This document shows, piece after piece, positions 35,536 to 47,000 of a DNA stretch of 64,000 bases. The position numbers and the translations under genes are program-made. The stretch lies in assembly GCF_019649055.1 (NCBI RefSeq), contig NW_026570224.1, forward strand, positions 1 through 64,000. The letters run 5' to 3'. Source of the DNA: Paramacrobiotus metropolitanus (taxonomy: Eukaryota > Tardigrada > Eutardigrada > Parachela > Macrobiotidae). Positions within the stretch are counted from its first letter, which is position 1. The number at the start of each line of letters is the position of its first letter. The notes below the pieces were generated by a model. It was not told the DNA's origin and did no database searches. It was given only the letters and a program-made list of their open reading frames with translations.

Positions 35536-36129
35536 ACCAAAATCGTTGCTCCACAGTATATGCCACAGAGAAAAATATCTTGAAAATTTTTATTACCTGA
35601 CTACATCCTATGTCTCCATCCTCTGGTAAGTCTCCCTACGTTTCTCAGTCTCATAACTGAATCGGTACTAGTAGTAGTGCGATGCGTTGATCACCACAAA
35701 AGGCCATCATCATTCACATTTATGGGTGTTGGGTGAAATAGTTTAGGCTGCAAAGGTCGCACCACACCGGTTATTTTGTTGCGCCACTCCATACCTACTC
35801 TAGAGTAAGAACACCTTCTTATAATTAAAGCCAGATTAAGCATCTCAATCTCTGTAACCCACAGGTCAACATGTGTGTGTTACGCGATTCTGTACGCTGG
35901 CGCGAAACGTTGTCTGAGCCTGCCCGAAAGCTGAATCTAAACCGGGAACTTTGGTGACGGCATCTGGGTCCATCGCTCTTTCATCGAAAACGAGCGCTAC
36001 ATTTAGAACAATTAGGAGCTTAGTGTTAAGAGAACAATCCGAGAAAACAGCAACAAACGCACCATTTTGTAAAGTTTAACAACAAAAAATTCAACAATCA
36101 ATAATCATCACAACGCCGATGTGCTGTGA

Positions 36130-37433
36130 TTATTTCGTAGGCATGATCGGGGTTAAATGTCCGTTGGTAACTTCAGCATTTCGTGGCCGTTTTGCCGGTA
36201 ATCTGCAGATATTCACCGTGGCGAAGAGTATCTGTGCAGGACCAACTAGCAGCAGCAGTAATTCAAAGACGAGATTGGCGTGTAGTATCGCGCGTTCGGC
36301 CGACGAGTCGCTGCCGGGTCCCCTGGGGACAGTGGCGCACACCATCGGGCCACTAAAAAATAATTTATTGGTAATCTGTTTGCGCGCGTTCTTAGCGGGC
36401 CAATCAAGCACAGTGTAACGCTTTTTGACCATGTACAATCAATAAATGAAAAAATCAGATTTTGCGTAACGGAAGTGGACACAATTAGTCCATAGAGGTG
36501 GGCTTCAAGTAGGCGTACGAAGCACGCACGCTTACCCGCCGTTTTTATCGGTGTGACAGTTGCGGTGTTCACTGGGAACTTCCTGGACCGGTTGCGACGC
36601 AAACACGGTGGATAACGCCAACGTCGTGGCTACGAAGAACAACGACATCGTGCTGAGAATCACGGTGGCGATGATGAAGTAGCGCCGGTCCTGAGGGTGT
36701 GGTCCGGGCGGCCGGCCACTGATGACGCCGGCGCTGCCCACCAGCATGCAGAACACGCCCAACCAGAAGGCCAGGGCGGTGTCGCTCTTCAGGGTGGGCG
36801 CCAGTTTAAAAGCTGCAACCAACTTTGATTAATTACGTGTCAATTTCGTAATTCAAAATAACTGAAAAAGAGCGCACAGATGAAACGTCGCACGCAGCTT
36901 ACGTTAATCATCACCAGTTCGCCACGTACAAGTACCAATTGCAATACCAATGCAATACCAATGCAAGAGCAAAGTACATAGTAACAGCTAGATGCACACA
37001 ATAACTATAGTTTAATAAAAAATCTTTTGTACAACTTTGTGAACCAAAATCTGATACGTACAAAATCAGCAGGACGTAGAGCAATAAGTAGGTTAAATTA
37101 AATTAACATCTTGCTCTTCAATACAAAAATCACAGTCTACAGTAAGTGCTCTGCTGTGCTGACTCACACAGCTTTTCCTCATAAGCTATAAAATATATGC
37201 ATGGTATTATTTAACCAAAAAACAGAAATACCTGTACAGTAGCTAGTAATTAGTTCTACAAATTTATTTATTTTCAACTATAGCACATAAAATCAAGACT
37301 TGTCAGCATGTAAAGAAATTCCCTTCGCCGAGTACCGACCTATGATATTGGTCAACACCAGAGCATATCCCAGGATACACTGCAGACCTCCCAGAAACAG
37401 CACCATCAACGGCCGATACGTCAGCAACACCAT
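36130..37433 (-). CDS. MS4A/CD20-like four-TM protein, copy G (three exons)
   Basis: Exons 37433-37340, 36812-36536 and 36352-36130 give 197 aa. The first intron is phase 1, as in all paralogs (donor GTCGGT). The second, of 183 nt, is unique to this copy and splits the loop before TM4. TM1 is PLMVLFLGGLQCILGYALVL, with the GGLQ motif. TM2 is LAFWLGVFCMLVGSAGVISG. TM3 is IATVILSTMSLFFVATTLAL. TM4 is HANLVFELLLLLVGPAQILF. The extracellular loop is long and charged (VQEVPSEHRNCHTDKNGG). It is the most diverged member, and the extra intron suggests an older split. Confidence 0.68.
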
Positions 37434-38118
37434 GATACTGACACCTTACGTTATTCGCGACAAAGTCTTCGTAAACTTGCAGGATTATTTACACAACACT
37501 GCACGTGGTTCGCAGCGGAAAAGCACACATTTCAAAGGAAAGTATCACAAGCGTGAAGAGCGTGTTGTGTGGCAGTAAGACGGCGCTGGCAGCAACCGCC
37601 GGAGGCAGCATGATGTAATCGGCCGTCACTATCTGGCCAGCCATCTCCCGCTGCAATGTGCTTCCGCTGGCCACCGTTCGTTGCGATGACACACGGTGCG
37701 GCACTCGAATAACGGTGCAGTCAGCACCGTAGCCCGGGAAAAATCACAGCACTGACTAATTACAACTTGTGTACAGTTGCATCAAAATTACAATTGATGC
37801 CTGGAGGATCAGCTATGTACTCGTATTCAACCGTGTTGTCAGGTTTCGCGTTTGTTTCTTAGCGACTACGGTGCATCGCTTTATGCTACAATCTTTTCAC
37901 TTCTTTGAATTCAATGTCGCAATAAAATATGGCCTTTAATTGCGTAGAACAATCTGCTTAATTAGATGATTAACAATAAAATGCAGAACACTTTGTAGAC
38001 GTCAAATTAAGTAAGAGGCCGTCTGATGCAGACGAAGCAACACCGTTTCTTAACTTCTTTCTCCTGAGCACTGGCATCCAGTTGCAGCAGTACAGTGTTG
38101 CGGCACCGGCATATAAGA

Positions 38119-38949
38119 TCAGACGTGGACACGATCGGGCTTCGTCTTGTTACTCGGTTTGGTTGGTTTGGGCGGGACATAGCAGGGCAATTCGGAGAGG
38201 TTCCTCTTGTGGTGTGTTTTGCTGGTCTGATTGCCGTTACCGTCCACGCACCAGTAACTCACCCCATCATTTTGCAATGGCGCCCAGTCTCCGCTCTTCG
38301 TACAGTGTGGAATGTATCCCCTGGGGGCTAAACAGCATCACCTTTGTCAACTCTTCAATACAATTTTTACGCGCACACTAATAGCGGTATTTAATTAGCA
38401 CACTCAGGAATGTTATTGACACCGTAATACTCGTATTATTGACTTTCGAAAAGAAACTTTCAAGTAATTTCTCATAAAACCATTATACCGAACAGCGCAC
38501 CACTTGAATCACGAAAACAGTGATTTTGTTTGGTGTAAAAATATATCAGAAGTAAATAGGATTTGTGTTCTCGAAAAATACCGGCTGAACCTGGAACGTA
38601 TATAATTTTCAGGGATAACCGGTGTTTTCCGGATCCGCATCAGCTTGAGATTAAAAAAATCACATAAACTGGTAAACTAATGTAATTTCGATTCGGAATA
38701 TGTAAAATGTAAAAAAATTGGCTTTTTTGGACACTTACACGGCACCGATTGCGCCTCCTCCCTGACTTTCTTGCACGCACACAGCTGAACGTTTCGGTAA
38801 CCGTGGATGATCTCTCCGGTCGACAGCGTGATCTTCTGAAAAACAAAGCAACGCGAGGTCGAGTCCATGCCGGGCGACTGGTGTTGCGCGGCTGACCACG
38901 GCACCATCTGGATGATCAGTACGATGATCAGACAGCCTTTCCCAATCAT
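38119..38949 (-). CDS. Secreted thyroglobulin type-1-like protein, copy 1
   Basis: Exons 38949-38739 and 38327-38119 give 139 aa, joined in phase 1 with donor GTAAGT. A signal peptide (KGCLIIVLIIQMVPWSAAQ) precedes a short N-terminal region with CFVFQKITLSTGEIIHG. The module then starts at LCACKKVREEAQ and continues RGYIPHCTKSGDWAPLQ, SYWCVDGNGN and NLSELPC. These are the Cys1, YIPxC, Gln and WCVD landmarks of the thyroglobulin type-1 repeat, a fold often inhibiting cysteine or aspartic proteases or binding IGF. The Cys after Gln and the first Cys of the usual CWCV are both absent, so one disulfide is lost as a pair. A basic Lys/Pro tail follows. It is tandem with copy 2. Confidence 0.72.
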
Positions 38950-39768
38950 GGTCGGTGGCGAACGGAATTGCGCACGTCGCAAAATACTCTTGACAAACGT
39001 TCCAGTGCAGTTTCCTGTACAAGATCAACCGGCGCTGCGATATAACCGCTGTTAGGAAAATCGCCAATGAGCCTGCAGAAATGTTCATATCGGCAGCTTT
39101 TAATGTCGATATCCGGCATATAAGAATTCCACCTGCGGTTAATTGGCCGGTCCTGGGCGTTTAGTTCCATTTAGAATTGTAGAAAAAGCCAGGGGTGCGT
39201 GTGATTGTCCGGCCGCGAAAACCAGTAAAATTTCTGAATGTGGCGCCAACACGGCTATTCCGCTCCGCCGTTTCTTCATAGTATTGACCGTATGCAAACA
39301 ATTTTGTATCGCAGTATGATAACTGTAATATACTCGTAGATGGCACTACTAGATGCAGTACGTCGTTTACGACCACAGACATCCTCCTGGTCGACGTCCT
39401 GGTTAATCGCGTGCACTGGTTTATTGTAGCGGCATATTGACATACTTTATGCGGTTATAATACTCAAGCAAACAGCGCAGGCAAAGGAATCTACCCGATC
39501 GAGAGAATGTGAAAGAAGCACTGCAAGAAAACATATTTTGCTGAGGTAGGTCACAGGTGTATTCCAGTCAACTTAATCTCACAGTGAAAACTGCTTTTCG
39601 TTAGAATTAAAAAGCTTAAGCAGATGGAGCACAGCAAAATGCAGAAAGTTGACGGACAACTACAGAGTAGGTAAGAAATGAGCGTCTACAACGGAAGCAA
39701 AGCCTGACGGATTCTCCAGTGTACTGACAGCGCTACATTTATGCGGCATCGCGGTGTTCGCGGCATGT

Positions 39769-40820
39769 TTAGTCGTGGAAACGGATGGGCCAGGTCATAT
39801 TGGCCGGTACAGCGGGGGTGGTGGCCGGGGGCGCTACATAGCAGGGCAGTTCGGAGAGGTTCTTCTGGCGGCGCGGTTTACTGATCTGGTTCCCCTGGGA
39901 ATCCACGCACCAGTAGTTCAGCTTCTGACCATCCGTCTGCAGAGTTGCCCAGCCGCCGCTCTCCGTACACTGTGGCCGGTAACCGTTGGGAACTAAACAG
40001 CATGACCAACAGCGTTATTATTTTGAGAGTTGTTATCCTTCCTATACCCGGACATCAACACTTTCTCGAAATGACTACAGAATTATTGTGTAATGTTGTG
40101 CAATAGAAAAATTAATGTTTTGTTTTTGTTTCACGTTAAAAAACGGGATAATTGTGTACTGATCTCGAGTACAAGCTTGTACAAAAACACTAATTATCCC
40201 GTAAACAATTTTTAAAAAAGGTTTTGTCATGTGGGATATTGAAAAACACGGATCGCAATACCTTGTCCCTGGTACGTGCCCGCTACGTAAATCCATAAAT
40301 TATTGTGAAAATTGCTGGAATGCGAAAAAGTCAGAGTACGAGTATACATAATTAACATTACCGAACAAAGTATTAAACAAAACGTCAAAAATGTATGAAT
40401 CACAACGTTATGCCTGGTTATTGTTAATAAAAAAGTAACAAATCAAAATTCCACTGCTTTTGAGATGTTAACTTTTTTGGTTAAGCGGTATTCCTCAAAT
40501 CCGAATCAGTATTGGACGAACAAAACCATACAAGATACAGCATGGTTACTATTCGCATACAGTATCTGGTTTGTGGGACACTTACAGTACGGCACCGCTG
40601 CGGAATTCTCCCGGGCTGTCTGGCACGAACAGCCCTGCACATTCTGGTACCCGCGGATCGCCCCTCCCGCCACCGTAATCTGCTCCATATTCAGGCAACG
40701 CGCGGCGCGCGACGTGGCCAGTAACAGCTTGGACTGGCGCTGCACCGTCGCCACTTTACGGCCAGACCCGTGCACGCTCTGCAGGATCACCGCGATGATA
40801 AGACAGCCCGGGACTATCAT
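39769..40820 (-). CDS. Secreted thyroglobulin type-1-like protein, copy 2
   Basis: Exons 40820-40586 and 39992-39769 give 152 aa, with the same phase-1 intron position as copy 1 and donor GTAAGT. The signal peptide is GCLIIAVILQSVHG. The N-terminal region has RCLNMEQITVAGGAIRG, and the module reads GCSCQTAREN, NGYRPQCTESGGWATLQ, NYWCVDSQGNQ and NLSELPCYV. It lacks the same Cys3/Cys4 pair as copy 1, so the loss predates the duplication. The tail is Pro/Ala-rich (APPATTPAVPA). Likely extracellular; whether it inhibits a protease cannot be read from the sequence. Confidence 0.72.
40143..40202. repeat. Hairpin-forming inverted repeat
   Basis: ACGGGATAATT (40143-40153) and AATTATCCCGT (40192-40202) are exact complements. 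The pairing extends by GTGT/ACAC after one mismatch, and the centre contains GTACAAGCTTGTAC. Confidence 0.8.
40225..40345. mobile_element. Partial copy of the GGATCCGCGTAC-type MITE
   Basis: The stretch CATGTGGGATATTGA...CTACGTAAATCCATAAATTATTGTGAAAAT...GGAATGCG...GTCAGAG parallels the right half of the element at 27603-27882 (CATGTGGGACAATGTTGA...GTACGCGGATCCATAATATTGT...CACGGAATACGG...CTCTGACG). The left terminus is not convincing. Confidence 0.5.
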
Positions 40821-42519
40821 GGTCCAGCACGCGTAGTAGTGTGACACTACCACGGTCCAGTGAAATTTCCTGTGGAAACGGAGCAACAGCAGCTGCTAAC
40901 CACGGTTAGGGAAAATCGACGGGTAGTCTGGCGTTTGCCTAGTCTCGTTGGTACATCGGTATTCCGTGTGCAAGACCATTCTGCTGAGATAGTAGAACCG
41001 TTCTGGGGTGCTTCTTGTTATCAGCGTATTAAAAAGCGCCAACGTGTGTACAATGGCTACGGCTGCAGTGACAGCAAAATGGCGGACTTGCGTATTCAGC
41101 AGCATGTATAAGCAACGAAGTGCCAATGCGCCGCAGACTTAAGCATAACAAAATTCTCGGTTTACGGCCATTTTTCCCCCGCTATTTTCTTTATTACTTT
41201 GGGATAAAATTCCTCCAGAATGACTGCTTTCTGTGGTCGATAACAACAGGCGTAATTCAAAAGGGCGTACTTAATTAAATAGATTGTACTTACTGTCGCC
41301 GGTATATTTTCCGGCTTTCTTATTCAGCAGCATCCAGACCTGCAAAACGCTCGCAAGTCTGGTAGAAATGAAAAGTCTTTGAAACAATGTCTGGCGCAGT
41401 TGTTTTTCTTGCGAAGCTTTACCCGGTTTGCCACGGTTTTTCATTGCATGAATAGTTTTACCAGTATTGTCAATTTTGCGATTAATACTCACTTGCCAGG
41501 ATAAGATCGACAGCATAAACATACTGACAAATTTGCATTATTATATCGGCAAAATAAAATGCAGATACGCATACGGAATTTACACGCAGCCTCGCGGAAT
41601 TGCGTACATTTTTAAAATCGGAAAGTTTTATTAATTGCGCTCTAAAAGGGAGAAGTGTAGAATAATGGCGGCGTGCAGCCCAGCTTTCCGCCCGGGTTAC
41701 GGTTAACATTATTCAGATATTGTGCTAAACAAGCAAAATTAATTGATGGGTTAGTTTAATTTTTTGCAGCCTCCGACTCCAAGCCCACTCACCCGCGATC
41801 CGCACCCAACAATAGCATAGTTTCATTATGAATGTTACTTATACGCTTGAATTATTATTCCGCGTTTATACATAATAGGACCTAAATCTGCAGAATATGG
41901 CTTCGATGCATGATGAGTTCTGCTCGTTGTCAGTTCGATTAGTGTACGAAATACACAGCGTCTGTATTGTTCCTTTTCCGGTTGAACCAAATAAATTTAC
42001 ATAAAAAATGTACTGTATTGACATGTTATAAAAAACAAGGCGCTTCAATAATGCAACCCGCATTGCACAAATTTAAAGAGCGTATAGGTATGTACTGACT
42101 GCTTAATGTAAAAATTAACTAACGCCGCAAAGTTGAAGATCGATACATTAATGGTGTATTATCAGTATAATTTATAGGCGTACCAAGTAATGTACCGGCA
42201 CGATAACCAATCACTGAGCTGCACATGTAAAGCCCGCCCAATTGTTTGTACCGTTATCATAGATCCATTCACAACACGCATAAACTCGACTATCACATAC
42301 CACTCAAATTAAATTCACTTCGTCTGAATAAACGGTTTCTTAAGACTTAAAAGCACAACATTGTAACTCTCCTTGAATGAATTACCGTACAATTTGCAAC
42401 CTAAACCGTGTCTCTGACAGTGTCATCTGATGAATGAATTGCTAAGCATGTAAACCGAGCCGTTGTCGAAAGAACTAGTCGAATAAAGCAATCGCAAAGT
42501 ATGGTTACGTTTTTACAGG
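40821..42519. other. Intergenic, no gene seen
   Basis: Between the Tg-1-like pair and the thioredoxin-like gene. ORFs are short and show no domains. An intron acceptor (TTTTTACAG) directly precedes the thioredoxin-like ATG, so a 5'-UTR exon may lie here. Confidence 0.45.
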
Positions 42520-43002
42520 ATGCCGGTATTAATATTCCCGGTATTCTTCCTGATCCTTCTCCACACCCTCCCGCCAGCAACCGCCTCATCCAGCCTCCCG
42601 TTGGATGACGCCAATTTCCAGACGGTGGTGCGGGACAGCGCCGCCCCGTGGGTGGTCCTCTTCTACGCCAGCTGGGACGGGCACGCCAAGGTCTTCTTAC
42701 CGGTGTGGGAGCCGGTTGCTGAGCGGCTGCCGGAGCGCGGCGTCTTCGCCGGGCAGTACGATTACGGAGAGTACCGCAACGGCGAGCGCAGCATGACGCG
42801 CCGGGTGGCGGATGAACTGCGGATTAAATACTCCACGGAGATCTTGTATTTCGCCCCCGGGAGAAAAGACCGGCCGGTGCGGTACCGCGGGGCGCGGCAG
42901 GTGGAGGCGATTGTGCGGTGGGTAGAGGAGAAGATGCGGGAAGCTGGGGCAGGGGAGGAGGAGCGGACGCAGTGTGATGATGGGCACGGTGAGGATCTCT
43001 GA
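42520..43002 (+). CDS. Secreted thioredoxin-fold protein lacking the redox Cys pair
   Basis: A single coding exon of 160 aa. A signal peptide (PVLIFPVFFLILLHTLPPAT) is followed by a thioredoxin domain. LDDANFQTVV is the first strand and helix, and PWVVLFYASWDGHAKVFLP aligns with the FYASWCGHC active-site segment of PDI/QSOX proteins. A central EYRNGERSMTRRVADELRIKY and the final strand ILYFAPGRKDRPVRYRG follow, then helix VEAIVRWVEEKM. Both active-site cysteines are replaced (WCGHC to WDGHA), and the residue at the conserved cis-Pro appears to be Ser (KYSTEIL). A redox role is therefore unlikely, and a chaperone or binding role is more plausible. There is no KDEL, and the acidic tail contains the only Cys outside the leader. 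QSOX-like N-domain resemblance is possible, but no Erv domain follows. Confidence 0.75.
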   Translation: MPVLIFPVFFLILLHTLPPATASSSLPLDDANFQTVVRDSAAPWVVLFYASWDGHAKVFLPVWEPVAERLPERGVFAGQYDYGEYRNGERSMTRRVADELRIKYSTEILYFAPGRKDRPVRYRGARQVEAIVRWVEEKMREAGAGEEERTQCDDGHGEDL

Positions 43003-44076
43003 CGAGTGTTGTATATATGGATAATGGAACTATATATGCCGCATGTATAGTGTGATTATACCGACAAAATTTATTCGAGTATTAACTCTATTCCCGGCAT
43101 TAATGTACACTGCACAGTGCGAATCTGCTGATAGAAAAATTCTGACCAGCATGATTATGGTCGTACAAACTACCCTGGACATTTATAAGCCAATTTCCCT
43201 GGAGTAATGTTGCTAATGGGATATTACATTCGTGGACCGTGGGAACTGCATGTTGACGTTATGAAGTTGACGCTGGCCGTATCACCGTCCTTATCCCAAC
43301 GCGGATTGCGTCCTGTGTGTTGTACTTTTCTGGACTATACTAGTATATGATTTTGATTGGGTGATTCATGGTAGAAGTGGTTTTATGTAGCTACTGGTAC
43401 TGTCGTACATATGCATCCTGTAAATTCTTATGGCGACAGACGCGACCAACTGTGAACCGTTACTAAATTTATTCTACAAGTATCAGTGCGCGAATTGATG
43501 ACAATAATTAACGGCATTTTTTCATGTCGAATTCTGCATTTCAGCTGAAATGGACAGCCTGGTCCCGGCATGGCTTGCGCTGTGCAATGCGCTGTGCAAC
43601 AATTTTCTGGCATCTTTTATCGTATTCGTGTTTACTAAACTTTACTTGCATTTTGGCTTCGGTTTGCCGCAATATTATACTCAGAATATTATTTGTGCAA
43701 TCGCTATGCGCTTATTCCGCGATCTTCTGGTTATTATTCGCAACTCATCCACAACCTTCACCACTAGAAATTAATTATCCCCAGTTAAAAATAAATAATC
43801 CTAGAAATCTAATAACACTTGTCAAATTGGCTAATAATATAAATACACCCTACCCTGTACACCACAATTCACCGGGTTAAAGTAGTCAAGACAAAAATGG
43901 CACCGAAACATGGCACAGAAAAACATAAGGACCACGGCTCATAATTCGCAAGAAGACCATTTTGATGCGTCAATTCCACCGGACATGGAGCACGAGCAGT
44001 GTGACGTGAGCAGCGGCAATACAACTACAAAACAACGCTCACCGGCGCATTTAAGACAAGGACAGGCAGGAAAGAC
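43003..44076. other. Intergenic between convergent genes
   Basis: This lies between the plus-strand thioredoxin-like gene and the minus-strand calcium-channel subunit gene, so it holds both 3' flanks. Short AT-rich ORFs only. Confidence 0.5.
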
Positions 44077-47000
44077 TCAGCGGGACGCCGCGGCGGTTAA
44101 TTCCCCTCCGACGCCGGCACAATACAGCAGCGCGATGAAGATCACCACGACACGGGACAGACGGCATCCGGGTATCCGTCCGCTCCCGTTCAGATCCATC
44201 CCGCCCATGCCGCAGTCACTCGAATCCTCCTACACAATTCAAACTATTTTTTAAAAAAACTTTAATTAAAAACGATTAAAACCTACAGTCTTATAAAATG
44301 TGACGTTGGCTAAAATAAAAAGCGAGAATCCTTGTTACAGCCATTACACGCGTTTTACCAATTCAAGAACGTTCTTCACCTTTCCCCTGCGAGATTACTC
44401 AAGCCCTCACACTACAAGATTTCTTGTTCCACAACGCGACAGTGTACGGTCGACTGGTATGTTAAAAATCATTATTTTTTGTTTCAGCGTTTCGTTAATA
44501 TAAAGATTTGGCGACGCATTGCGTAGCGAGTTTTGGCAAGTGTTCTATCATGCGCAAACGGGAGCCGATTTTTTATTTAATTTTGGGGAAAATATTTTTA
44601 CCACGCTGTCAGTTGTTGCTTATGATTAATAAAATAACTAAAATGAGTAATAAAATAAATAAAGCATAACTGCATCAGAGACATTATGCAACCGGCAAGT
44701 GATCACAATCCAATGCAACCAAACAACTCTGCGATAAATCAATAAAAAAAACGAATAAATAAATTAAGGAAATATGTAGAGGATACACCAATAATTCAGG
44801 AGCGTCAAATTACAAAATTTATTCGAAAAACATGGGTATCCGACGACTGATGCGAAACACTAATGAATGTTAAACACGCCGTTATAATGGCCAATGAAGG
44901 CGGCGAAATTACTGAAGCCATCACTCTACAACATTCCCGGTTTGACATAAGGTATGTTTGATACGGTATGCTGGAACTTTAAAAATAAATAGCCAATGCA
45001 AACAGTGTATAATATATGTAAGTAATTTGACCGTTCAACAATCTCTGAAACAATAATTCATAATTTAACAGGCAACAGATTTATTACTGCGCAGTGTATT
45101 TATTGTGTTTGTTTTCCATATAACGCATAATACGCTGATATGTGTTCAGTATAAACATGTTTTACATTATCGATTTATGTGCGGATAATTTACTTCGATA
45201 CGTATTTGTATATTTTATTTATAGAATTGTAATCGTTTTTATGCAAATAATTCACAACCGGGTAATATTCAGCCGTAATAGTTATGTATTTTCCGAATAC
45301 TTGTCATTTATCTGTTTTTTTCATAGCACTGGTCAAACCACACTGAAATATTGATCCGCAATAAATATGCATTTTGCAAATAATTATTACGAGATTATTT
45401 TGATTAATTGTCCGAATAATTAATTTTTATGGAATTTGTTTTAAATCGAGAATAGAATAGTGGAGGACGTACATCGTGATGGAAGGGATAGCAGTCGTGG
45501 GGTTTGCGGCGGTAGGGGCGCTGGTTGTACTTGCGGCAGCGCCGACTAATGAGCAGCTGCTTCTCCACCGGCATGGGCGTGGTCTCCTCGCCGGCGGCCG
45601 CGGCGTCCTCCTCGGCCTCCTCCTCCTCTTCCTCGCCGGGGCGGGGCTCCTGCTCGTAGTTGAGCTTGCTGGGGAAGGTGTGTGCAGCTGCGTGTCGTTG
45701 CAGGGACAGGACAGCGGCCGGTCCAGCGCCACCAGGATCATATTGGTCGTCGACACCTTGAACACGCCCACGTTCCTGCACCCAACACCCCCGTTAACTA
45801 CATTCGCTGCACACGATCGTTCATGGCGAAAAAAACCGGCAATTACAATTGAATATTCTACCCGGCGCCCTGCTTTAAAACGATCAATTATCTTGATTCG
45901 GCGCCAATAATTCAAAAATTAATTTTTAAACTAAGAAAAAATATAGAAAATCCTCGTACAGAAAATCAACGCTGTCGGTTGCTTACATTTGAATCGTTTT
46001 AATTAGCGTACGTGAAAATAGCTTCTGATACAACGAAAAAAAAAAACAAAATAGTGTCCAGTAGCGCCGTTCAGCTGCCACTGAATAAACCCAGCTGCGG
46101 ACAAAACAGTTACCCGAAAATCTAAAATCTACAAGGAAAAAATGATGTTTTGAAATTAATACCGTCAGTTAATTTTGAGTCGGTAGCACAATATTCACAT
46201 AGCAGTTAAAGTAACGCAGCGCACTGGCTCCACAGGAGTTACAGCGCATGCCATTATTCTACATTTTCTTCGCTCCCAACTGCCCTTATATGTACCGCAG
46301 ACAGTGCAGCACTGTAATTTTCCAACTGATTTTGACCAGACCATAAAATCAAAAGGATTTTTATGTTTGACTGTATTTTGACTCAAGGAAGAAGAAATTT
46401 CTAGGCAGCATGAGAATTCGATTTCCTTATTTTACCGCCTCGATTTCGGTTGATTCTGATTTCTGGACAACGCATAAAACAATACAAATTTAAATATTTA
46501 AGTTAAAAATTTTTGCAATTAGAAATTTAAATTTTTAATATTTAAATAACAGGTATAAAAATTACACAGAAACTGAGAGAATTATATCTTCTTACGGTAA
46601 TACTATCCTGACCAAGCACCACTTATTCGACACGATAAACAAGAATTTCATAGGAATCGTAGGCAATGGGCACTATAACTGCGCATTAAATTCCGTCAGT
46701 CTGTTATTTTTAAAATTCCGACCCAACGTACTTGGTACAATTGGCCAGGCAGCCGAAGGAGAACCTCGCCTTGACCTGCGTCCACTCGGTGTGGTAGAGA
46801 TGGTACTCCATGTCGCAGGGGTACATGGGCGGGGCCACCGGCGGGGGGCGCTGGCACTTGCGCTCCTCCGCCGGCTCCTCATGATCATCGTCCGCGGCCG
46901 TCTCGTTGCCGTCGCCGCTGCCCTCGTCCTCCAGCGTCGCCTGCGTGGCCGCCTCCTCCAGGGCGTCCTCCTCCTCCTGCTGCTTGGTCTTGCAGCCGGG

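Noticed and set aside
37489-37704. Hydrophobic minus ORF upstream of MS4A-like copy G
   Set aside because: It is closed by a stop before exon 1 of copy G and shows no family motif. Possible leader or chance ORF.
42605-42796. Plus-strand frame overlapping the thioredoxin-like ORF, rich in Ser, Arg and Gly
   Set aside because: Shadow of a GC-rich coding exon in another frame. The thioredoxin motif fixes the real frame.
44077-44208. Small minus ORF first read as a separate signal-peptide exon
   Set aside because: It joins in phase 0 to CACNA2D exon 21 and supplies the conserved EDSSDCG and C-terminal anchor, so it is the last exon of that gene.
45476-45910. Long plus-strand hydrophobic ORF opposite CACNA2D exon 21
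   Set aside because: Antisense of GAG/GCC-rich acidic codons yields Leu/Ala/Gly runs. No independent support.
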